Positions 42,804 to 54,608 of a DNA stretch of 64,000 nucleotides are shown one piece after another. Every line of letters begins with the position of its first letter. The first letter of the stretch is position 1. Origin of the DNA: Pholis gunnellus (Eukaryota; Chordata; Actinopteri; Perciformes; Pholidae). The translations under genes and the position numbers were made by a program. Under the pieces are notes generated by a model. The model made no database searches. It was not told where the DNA came from and was given only the letters and a program-made list of their open reading frames with translations. Where the stretch lies: contig OU342807.1 of assembly GCA_910591455.2 (NCBI GenBank), positions 552,501 to 616,500 of the forward strand, written 5' to 3'.

Positions 42804-44867
42804 CTGGGGAAGAAATACGATGTTTCTATTACTCTGTACTTAAGTCACGACATTATCACATTACAGTCATTTACGCTTTTATCCAAAGAGACTTACAATA
42901 CGTGTTCAACATATACGATATTATCACGATACGATATTATCACGGTACGATATTATTACGATACGATATTGTCACGATACGATATCACGATACGATATCA
43001 CGGTGTGATATTATCACGATACGATATTGTCACGATACGATATCACGATACGATATCACGGTGTGATATTATCACGATACGATATTGTCACAATACGATA
43101 TTATCATGCTACCTATGTCACGATACGATATCACGACACGATATCACGGTGTGATATTATCACGGTACGATACTATCACGATACGATATTATCATGCTAC
43201 CTATGTCACGATACGATATTATCACGGTACGATACGATATTATCACGCTACTTATGCCACGATACAATATCACGATACGATACTATCACGATACTTATGT
43301 CACGAGACAATATTATCACAATACGATACTTAAGTCACGATACTTAGGTCCCACTCTACACAATAGCTTCTTCAAGTAATATGGTAATGAAACCGTTAAC
43401 ATAACTGCGATACTATACTGTATCGATTTTTCCTTTTCTTCCCTTGCGTGGTTACGGTCGACTCGTCCGCCGTCCTCCCGCCTACCGTAGCTTCTCCTGC
43501 TCCCTCCTGATCTGCTCAGCCTGAGCTTTCAGCTGCCTCTCCCTTTCTTCCTTCTCCCTGGCGGCCCGTCTGAACTGTTCGAAGCTGTCGCTGGAGGAGC
43601 GAACGGAGGAGGCCGGCGTGGACTGGGACCTCTGAGCCAGACTGGCCCAGGAACCCATGTTCTTTATCTTCACGTCCTGGAAGAAGACGGAGAGAGTTGG
43701 ATGGAAGAGGACAATAAAAACAATGCGGCTGTAATGTGATCACCTCACACACACACACACACACACACACCTGTGTCTTCTTTGGAGCGATGGGAGTTTT
43801 GGGCTCTTGCTTAATTTTGAGGTCTTGCTGGGAGCAGAGTGGTGCCGGGGAGTCTGGGAGGCGGTGACCCGGACGAGGGCCGTCCAACAGCTTCGGGTCT
43901 GATCCTGAAGGGGACATGAGGATTAACTATGAATATACACTTAAAGTACCTTAAAGGGCCGGTGTGTGTGTGTGTGTGTGTGTACTTCTAACTGAACATT
44001 GGCGTCTTTAGCTCTGCACACGATGCGTCACAGCACAGATAAAAACAATGGTGGACTCACTGTGTTTGTGTGCGTCTTGGCTGAAGGGCGGCAGGACTGG
44101 AGACTGGGAAGGTTTCTCTTCTTTGACTGTAACAAGGTGTGACCTCTGGTCCTACAGGAGCGCACACACACACACACACACACGCAGTAATAAAAACTAC
44201 CACAGTTACCATTATCAGTTTCAGGGAAGCTAATATTTTAAGTGTTTTCAATGAGTGGAATATTGGTTTCAGGTGTTTTTCACTCACATGTTTCTTGGTC
44301 TGAGAGGGTGAACCCATCGAGTGGAACTGAGACATCTGAGGAGAGTGTATCATCAGGGGAGACGGACTCTCACGCAGGCCACCTGGAAAAAAACATTGCT
44401 GTGTTTAACTCAATGCGACGTCTACAGTATCTTCATGTCAGCTGGTCACAAACACAACCTGTCACAATAAGTGTGGTGCTTTTATTTTGAAGTATCTTCT
44501 CGTTAGCATTGATTGATTTGACTTCTTCTTCTATTATTATTGTGTCCACATTATGTTTGTTGTTTGACTTGAATTTGAATGCTCTTAATGTTGGTTTGAT
44601 TTGTAAGTTGTTTACTTCACTGAGTCTTAACAGCAGCTCCTGATTCAGAACATTTGTTCCCACGTTTACTTCAGATAAGAGTCAGAAGGAAAAGAAACAT
44701 TTGTGTAAATGTGTTCTTGTTCCTCTGATCGTCTCTCACTCAAACCAAATAAAGAACTTCTCCATGTATCTAGTCTGAAGCATTCTGCTCCTCTTCCTCG
44801 TCTGCTTTTGAAAAGGCTGCGAGGATTGTGATTGGTTAAGAGAAGTGTTTTGTTCCTCTGTAGCAGA

Positions 44868-44937
<70 letters not shown>

Positions 44938-46839
44938 GTGGAGCCTGGGAGACAAAACTAACTGTTGTTTACTTTCCCAGAAGAAAAACAGCTGATTTTA
45001 GACCTGCAGGTGTTTGAAAAGGAAAGCTTTGTCTTCTTCGCTCATGATGAAGAAAATGTGACAAACGGACACAAAACGACCACAAAGACACAAAACGACC
45101 ACAAAGACACAAAACAACCACAAAGAGACACAAAACGACCACAAAGACACAAAACGACCACAAAGAGACACAAAACAACCACAAAGAGACACAAAACAAC
45201 CACAAAGAGACGCAAACCAATATTGTGTGTCCTTGAACCTGTGGCTCATGTTCTTACGTAGGAACCAGGAGGGTTGAGGGCCTTTACATGTCTGTCAATG
45301 TGTGTGGAACATATGTTTACAGTGCGACACATGAAAGCGGCCGGTCGCGGTGGATCAGCGGACACCGGTGCGTCTCTATCAAGTACAGAAAGGTGTTACC
45401 TGTTGAGAAAGGCTCTGCTTTGCTGCGAGGCGACGGCTGCTGCAGCTGTTGCTGCATCTGTTGAACCTTCTGCTGCAGGGCCGCTCCCTTCTGCTGCTGC
45501 GACGCCACCGTTTGAGGGAACGGCTGGCGCACGTGGGCGTGGCCTAAGCCGTGTCTCTGCGTCAGGGCGGGGCCAGATGCGGTCGCGGTCAACGTGTGCA
45601 TTGTCGGCATCAGCTGAGGGGCGCCCTGCGCAGGCAGGTGTGTGTGCACGTGTGGCGGCTGCGTCTGCAGCTGCGCGGCGGGCCGAGCCTGCAGCGACTG
45701 CAAGAAGGTGTGAACTTGACTGAGGGGCGGGGTTTGAGAACTGGCGGGCGTCGGCTCGTCGTCGTCTTCCAGCAGGGCTTGGGGAGGTTGCGCCGAGAGG
45801 GTTCCCAGGATGCCGTGCGACGCGGGCGATGACGGGACGCGAGGGCAGGGGAGAGTAGCGAGGGGTAGCGAGGGCTGAAGCTGGGGTGAGGAGGGAGGAG
45901 GCAAGGACGGAGGAGGCTGCGAGGGTTTGGGAGGAAGTGGCGCTGCTCGGTTGCTCGGTCTCGACGGTTGCTGGGGAAGAGCAACGTGGATCGCTGCAAC
46001 AACACCGAAGGAGAGAGAAGACAACATGAACAACCTGTTGCTGCAACTTTGAGTTTAACCTTTAAAATAAGACAGAAGCAGAGATACAATAAATGAATAA
46101 AGATCCTTCAGATGTGAGGCTACTAATAAACACGATGACGCAGTAATGTAAATGTATAATGACGAGTGTAATAAAGTTTAGGTTTTTTAAACTAAATAAT
46201 GAATTAAGCAGAAACACAGTGAACAGATGGAGTGCTGGTTGTTCTAGAGAGCCTCTGCAGCGCGTCACACCTGGAGCAGCTGTGGTGGGATGCTGGGTGA
46301 GGAACCGCTGCGTCTCGGTCGGCGTGTTCGCGGGTACGGCAGCGGCGGTCGGATTGGGATCGCTGTTCGACCGCGACAGGTGAGGGTTCATGAACTGAGC
46401 CAGAGGATCGAATCCAGAGCCCATCAGCTGGGTCGAGTCCAGAGACGGGACAGGGGGAGGTTTGGACTGGACCACCTGAGTCTGAGTCTGAGTCTGGGGC
46501 TGAGGCTGAGTCTGAGTCTGGGGCTGAGGAGGAACCGGACCGGCTCCGGCACTGAGCGACAGGTGGTGCAGCCTCTTGGTGTCTTTGACATCTTTGATAG
46601 TCGGGATCTTCTTCTGCAGCTTGGGAACCAGCCCTGGGTTCAGACATATAGAGAACACATACGCTGAAGGACTACAGTCACGAAATATCTTAAACGTCAG
46701 GGAAAGTCCCGCAATAACACAAGACACAACATGTACTTTACATTCTTTGGGTTCTTTGTAGTAATATTAAAAAAAAACAAACTGAAAAGGCCGGTGAAGG
46801 ACGTGAACGCTCTGAGTGACTTTAAGTTCCCTCTCAGAA

Positions 46840-46903
<64 letters not shown>

Positions 46904-49900
46904 CTTTTATTGTGAAAGGGAAGAACAAGCTGTGACGTGTCGCCGCTGTGGTTTTATTTGACTGAATCAGAGCGTTGCTGAAGTGACGAGTCAAACATTC
47001 ACGGATTAAAACATTCTCTACACGTCTGTACGTCGCTACAGGATGTTCAACCTTTGCTTCTTTAGAACACATTTAATACTCGACTTGTTTCTCTACAGGT
47101 TTGTATGAAGGCGATGAAGTGCTTGATGAAGATGAGTCCGTAGATATAAGCCCTCCTCTCTGTGGTGGAGCTTAGTGTGTCGGTTGAGCATAAACGCTGA
47201 CGTGTGCTCGGAGCTAAACGTTCAGCTTCTCTCTAACACCGCATGTCATTCACTCACTCATTCATTCATTCACTCATTCACATGGATGAGAAGGACTAAC
47301 GGAGCCACAACAATGAAACCTTCTGTTGTCCGTTACCATTCTCAGAGTCTTCACTGTCGGAGGAGTCGCTGCTGCCTGAAGACGAGGATCCCGTCTTCAT
47401 CTTCGTCACGTTTGTCGTTTCCAGAGTCTTCTCTCCTGCAAACACACCACAGATTCAGAGGCTAGCCGGTTCACATCTTTATGCTAAGCTAACCAGCTGC
47501 TAGCCGTCGTCGTCTTCTACTCGACGTGCGGGTGAGAGAGTAAAATCTCTGATTATCAGGACAATTATAACAACCAATCAGAGGAGAGCTAGTAACGTTA
47601 GCAGCACCGCTAACGGCTAACCAACGAGGTTCAGTGACATCATGATGCCTTCAGGCTCTGCTCAGTGAACATGAGGACTGGCTGAAGCTACATTATAACG
47701 TCATCATGATGTGTTCACGTGTAGTCTGTAAAATGTAGTTTTGGTGATAAACGTGAATAAATCCAGTAGTTTGAAGATGTTTATGAATATAAACAGATAT
47801 TAGAGATGAATTATGATGTTTAACTTCTAACACGAGCTCTCAGAACATTATTATACATCAGTGAAATATAATAGTGACTAGATCATAATCATTTAGATTG
47901 TTTGTTTTTATGCACACATGTGACAATAAAAAAGTAAAAGGATACAATTTTGAATATTTGGCTTTTTTTGTCCAATTGTTCAAATCCCTGCTGTCTTTGG
48001 TCAATCAATTAATTTGTGTTATTGTGTGACGTTAATGAATCTGAACTAACCCTTTAAACACAACAACAACAACAACAACAACAACAACAGATGGAGGCAA
48101 CACAACACAACACTCCTGAGACCTGAGAGGTGGAGTCACTGCTCTCAGGTCTGGTGTGTGTGGAGTGAAGCTGATCTACGGCTCCTTTGTTGTGCTGACA
48201 GACGAGTTAATCCCGTCTCACAGCTTCACTCTACAGACTGAAGAACACGTGAAGTAGTGCTGGACGGTATACCGGTTCAACCGGTGATGGTTAACGTTAA
48301 ACTTTATTTACACTGTGATGGTGAACGTTAAACTTTATTTACACTCTGATGGTTATCGTTAAACTTTATTTACACTGCGATGGTTAACGTTAAACTTTAT
48401 TTACACTCTGATGGTTAACGTTAAACTTTATTTACACTGTGATGGTTAACGTTAAACTTTATTTACACTGTGATGGTTAACGTTAAACTTTATTTACACT
48501 CTGGTGGTTAACGTTAAACTTTATTTACACTGTGATGGTTAACGTTAAACTTTATTTACACTGTGATGGTGAACGTTAAACTTTATTTACACTCTGATGG
48601 TTATCGTTAAACTTTATTTACACTGCGATGGTTAACGTTAAACTTTATTTACACTCTGATGGTTAACGTTAAACTTTATTTACACTGTGATGGTTAACGT
48701 TAAACTTTATTTACACTGTGATGGTTAACGTTAAACTTTATTTACACTCTGGTGGTTAACGTTAAACTTTATTTACACTGTGATGGTTAACGTTAAACTT
48801 TATTTACACTCTGGTGGTTAACGTTAAACTTTATTTACACTGTGATGGTTAACGTTAAACTTTATTTACACTCTGATGGTGAACGTTAAACTTTATTTAC
48901 ACTGTGATGGTTAACGTTAAACTTTATTTACACTCTGATGGTGAACGTTAAACTTTATTTACACTGTGATGGTTAACGTTAAACTTTATTTACACTGTGA
49001 TGGTTAACGTTAAACTTTATTTACACTGTGATGGTGAACGTTAAACTTTATTTACACTCTGGTGGTTAACGTTAAACTTTATTTACACTGTGATGGTGAA
49101 CGTTAAACTTTATTTACACTGTGATGGTGAACGTTAAACTTTATTTACACTGTGATGGTTATCGTTAAACTTTATTTACACTGCGATGGTTAACGTTAAA
49201 CTTTATTTACACTGCGATGGTTATCGTTAAACTTTATTTACACTGTGATGGTTATCGTTAAACTTTATTTACACTGCGATGGTTAACGTTAAACTTTATT
49301 TACACTGTGATGGTTAACGTTAAACTTTATTTACACTGCGATGGTTAACGTTAAACTTTATTTACACTGCGATGGTTAACGTTAAACTTTATTTACACTG
49401 CGATGGTTAACGTTAAACTTTATTTACACTGTGATGGTTAACGTTAAACCTTTATTTACACTCTGGTGGTTAACGTTAAACTTTATTTACACTGTGATGG
49501 TTAACGTTAAACTTTATTTACACTCTGGTGGTTAACGTTAAACTTTATTTACACTCTGGTGGTTAACGTTAAACTTTATTTACACTGTGATGGTTAACGT
49601 TAAACTTTATTTACACTGTGATGGTTATCGTTAAACTTTATTTACACTGCGATGGTTAACGTTAAACTTTATTTACACTGTGATGGTTAACGTTAAACTT
49701 TATTTACACTGCGATGGTTAACGTTAAACTTTATTTACATTCTTATGGTTAACGGTAAACCTTACGGTAAGCCTACCTGACGTCTTCTTCTTCTTCTTGA
49801 GGCAGCTGGACACGTACTTCTCCAGCTCTCTCAGCGTGGACGGCTTCAGCATCTCAAAGTCGATCTCGATCTCGTCCGGGTTGGAGTTCTTCAGCGACGG

Positions 49901-52900
49901 CTCTCTCGTCTGGATGATGTGCACGACGCGGCCAAGCTTGTCTCCGGGGAGCTTGTTGATGTCCAGGCTCAGCTGGCGCTTCTCCTCGTAGGACATGGGT
50001 CTACACCTGTCGGAGGACACGCCCCCAAACACACCTGAGGGGGGAGGAGAGAGGACAGGAGGTTAGAGGACGGGAGGTTAGAGGACGGGAGGTTAGAGGA
50101 CGGGAGGTTAGAGGACAGGAGGTTAGAGGACGGGAGGTTAGAGGACGGGAGGTTAGAGGACAGGAGGTTAGAGGACAGGAGGTTAGAGGACGGGAGGTTA
50201 GAGGACAGGAGGTTAGAGGACGGGAGGTTAGAGGACAGGAGGTTAGAGGACAGGAGGAGAGAGGACAGGAGGTTAGAGGACGGGAGGTTAGAGGACAGGA
50301 GGTTAGAGGACAGGAGGTTAGAGGACGGGAGGTTAGAGGACGGGAGGTTAGAGGACAGAGGACAGGAGGTTAGAGGACGGGAGGTTAGAGGACGGGAGGT
50401 TAGAGGACAGAGGAGAGAGGACAGGAGGAGAAAGGGCAGGAGGAGAAAGGGCAGGAGGTTAGAGGACAGGAGGTTAGAGGACAGGGGGAGAGAGGACGGG
50501 AGGTTAGAGGACAGGAGGTTAGAGGACGGGAGGTTAGAGGACAGAGGACAGGAGGAGAAAGGGCAGGAGGAGAAAGGACAGGAGGAGAAAGGGCAGGAGG
50601 TTAGAGGACAGGAGGAGAGAGGACGGGAGGTTAGAGGACAGGAGGTTAGAGGACAGGAGGTTAGAGGACAGGAGGTTAGAGGACAGGAGGTTAGAGGACA
50701 GGAGGTTAGAGGACAGGAGGAGAGAGGACAGGAGGAGAGAGGACAGGAGGTTAGAGGACAGGAGGATAGGATTATTCGTTTGGAAGGACACAAACGAATA
50801 ATCTTCTCTCATTTACATACCTGGTTCATCTTCTGCCTCCAGAGAGGCCGAGGGGACGAGCGGCGTCGGTCCGGGCTGAGGTTGAATGACCGGTCGACTG
50901 TTTTTAACTCCTTCTTTCTTGCTGCGATTGACAAAACGATGAGATTAGCTCCAACCATCAACGCAGCTCCATCCCTTTCGTCTCTTAAATCTCTGCCACC
51001 TCAACCTACCTGGGCTTCTTCCTGTCCTTCTTCACCACCACGATCGGCTCCTTGCTGCTCTTCATCTTCTTGGCGGCGGTGGTCTGAAGTGTCACAGAGG
51101 GAGGAGGAGCCTCCACGGGTTCCTCTACTACCGCCGCCATCTTTTTCTTGTGCTTCTCTTTCTTCTTCTCCTTCTCCTTCTCCTTCTTCTCCCTCTCTTT
51201 CTCCTTCTCCTTCTTCTTGGGTTTGCAGGCCGGAGGCTGAGAGAGCGCTGCCAGCTGTTCGTGGACAGCTTTGAGCTGGAGGACACAAACGATAACAAAC
51301 ACACAGCGGTGGTCTTAAGAGACGAATAAAAACAAACAAACAGCATGCGTCACGTTTGCTTGACTCAGCGTTCACCCTGGTTCGGTAAAGCTGCTCTGCG
51401 TGGCCCACCCACCTTGTTTGAGTCTCATAAGCCTCCCTCCCCCTTCATTTTCCATCCTCTAACCTGTTCCTGTAACTCAGCCAATCGGTGTTGCCTTTCG
51501 TGCTCCGAGTCCGCCGCCGAGGACTCCGATTCGGAGGAGCTGCTGGAGCTGTCGTCTTCCGAGACGGCGGGAGGAGGCGGAGCTTGTCGAGTGGAGGGGG
51601 TGGGGGGGTGTTGGGGGGCCGACGACGGGGTGGGAAAAGGGGCGGGCTCCTCAGGCTCGTCGTCGGGCATTTTGGCAAAACGCATCTCGAACACGTCCTG
51701 TTGGGACGGAGGACGGCAGGAGAAACGGTGGTGAGCTCCACTTGAACCACAAACAGGTACAATAAAAAAAGCGCATTTTGGAACTGGATGTAAAATGGAA
51801 CCAGGTAAGAGTGTTTAACCATAGACACCTGGACATCAGTTTCACACGGACTCAATTACACAAGCTAACAAAAGACAAACTTAACTTAGTGACTCCTTAA
51901 CCCGGCTATGATCCAAACAGTGACTCCTTAACCCGGCTATGATCCAAACAGTGACTCCTTAACCCGGCTATGATCCAAACAGTGACTCCTTAACCCGGGT
52001 ATGATCCAAACAGTGACTCCTTAACCCGGCTATGATCCAAACAGTGACTCCTTAACCCGGCTATGATCCAAACAGTGACTCCTTAACCCGGGTATGATCC
52101 AAACAGTGACTCCTTAACCCGGCTATGATCCAAACAGTGACTCCTTAACCCGGCTATGATCCAAACAGTGACTCCTTAACCCGGCTATGATCCAAACAGT
52201 GACTCCTTAACCCGGGTAAGAACTGAACCATGACTCTTAAACCCAGACATGAAGTGAACCGGTACTGCTGTGTATTATTACACCTCTAACATATAGAGCA
52301 TATGTAGTGGTTTAAAAGGTAGGGGGGGGTAATCTGGCTGTGGTTATATAGTGTACATAATATTTGTTGATTGTTGATTACCTGTAGTTTGCGTGCCATG
52401 CCAACCACATCATGGTCTGGTGGATTGTACTTGTAACAGTTGGAGAACATCAACCGGACGTCTGCTGCAAATTCCTGAGCGTCTCTGTACTGCCTGTTGT
52501 CAAGCTTTCTCTGAAGGGAGACACCACGATCAACACCAATCCAACTTTTAAAATAGACGATGGAGGTAATGGAGTATTACTACATGTTGGGGTCACACAC
52601 ATCCCGATAGATCACCTTGATGTTGCTGAGATCCATGGGGTGCTTGATGATGTCGTGGTAGTCGTGGAGGCTGAGGGCCTTCACGTTGACAGGTTTGTAG
52701 AAGGGCCACGCGTATCCCACGTGTTTCTTGGACAGCATCTCTCTGACGAGGCGAACGCAGTAACGCAGCTGCTCCTGACGCTTCTGCGTCACCGTCACCG
52801 GCCCCGCCTCCGATCCGCCCCCCAGGTGATGCTGAGAGTCCGGCTGCGACGTGTCCTTTTTGGGCGTCTTGGACGGGCGAACGCCGTCCCGCCGCGGCGG

Positions 52901-54568
52901 CCGAGTGTCGGCAGAGACGGGGGAGCATTCGCTCAGCTGGTCGTTGGCCGTCGGTGTGGTGGTGTCAGCTTTCCTCTTCTGGCTCTTTCTTTGCTATTGG
53001 AAACAGCAGAGATCAGATTAGCAAAAACAGCCGGGTCTGGGACTACATGTGATCAATGCATTGATCAATAACGGCTGCTTACCTTGATGAGGGCGGGGGG
53101 GCTCTGCAGCATCAGGTGTGTCGGGGCTGGAGGGGGGACAGATGTCACCACCTGGGCCAGGACGTCTGGTGTTGAGAGGGGGAACGGAGGGCCCAGGTGG
53201 GGAACGTGGGAGGGGGGTGTGGGAGGCACTCGTGGGGGGTGGGACAGGGCGGGGGGGCCCTGGGGGGGGGGCGGGTGGTGCAACACGGGTCTGAGGGGTG
53301 ACTGAGGGGGAGGAGAAGCCCCGTGTGTGGGGGGTGCTGGAGGGGGACGAGGAGTCCTGGCCCGAGTCTGACTTAGTGATCAGACCTGAAGAGAAGAAGA
53401 AGAAACAAAAACATGAAGAGATGACAGAATGTTTAACGAGAGAGACACGAAGGGTGTGACTAGCTACCCGTGCGACTCCCCCCCATCGCCCCGTGTGACT
53501 CCATCACCCAGGACCTCAGGTGGGAGCTGAACATCAGCTCCATCACCAGGAAGGCTCAGCAGAGGATGTTCTTCCTGAGGCAGCTGAAGAAGTTCAACCT
53601 GCCAAAGACAATGATGGTGCACTTCTACACAGCCATCATTGAGTCCATCCTCTGCTCCTCCATCATGGTCTGGTACGCTGCAGCCACTGCCAAGGACAAG
53701 AGCAGGCTGCAGCGCATCATCCACTCTGCTGAGAAGGTGATTGGCTGCAATCTGTCGTCCCTCCAGGACTTGTTCGCTTCAAGGACCCTGAAGCGAGCAA
53801 GAAGGATTGTAGCCGACCCCTCTCACCCTGGACACGAACTATTGGAGCCCCTCCATCTGGCAGGAGGCTGCGGTCCATCAGGACCAAGACCTCCATCAGG
53901 ACCAAGACCTCATGCCACATCAACAGTTTCTTCCTGTCTGGAGTCGGGTTCATCAACAAAGACCAGGACCCCCTGACTGTCACCCCCAGGACAACCTCCT
54001 ACCGGTCAGTCCCCTGCACATCCCTGTTTCTATATTCACACACTCCACACTTTTACATTTCACTGACTGTACAGCTCACTGTTTATAATCCCGTCATCTG
54101 TTCGTTTGTGCACTTTATTTTATATTTTACTGCACATTTGAATGTTTCTATTTCTTGCACTGTGTTGATTGTTGATAGTTTAATGTTGTTCACCTGTCAT
54201 GTCAGATTCCTTGTATGTGCAACATACCTCTGCATTAAATGGTTCTGATTCTTCTTCTGTTACACTGTGAACGTGGCTTTACAACACATGAAATACTTCA
54301 CGTGGATTGTACTGAACAAACCTTTTGAAAAGGATTTTAAGTAAGAAGCAGAAGAAGCAGCGCAGGAGACAGGAGAACCGCGTGGTTCTGTTACAGTTTA
54401 ACTGACATCTTTAGGTCCACATCCTAAACTGGTACCTGGCTCCCGGCGCCCCCCCCGGCGGCCCTTAGTGACCACAGCGATCTCCGTCTCCTCCTGCGGC
54501 ATCTCTGTGATCTTGTGGAGGAAGACCTTCTCCAGGGCCTCCGCCATCAGGACGATGTCATCGCCGGG

Positions 54569-54608
<40 letters not shown>

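Noticed and set aside
49969..50812. 274-codon SCPLTS-repeat frame
   Set aside because: The 15-bp unit is a multiple of three and so stays open. It runs out of the brd4 NET exon into its upstream intron.
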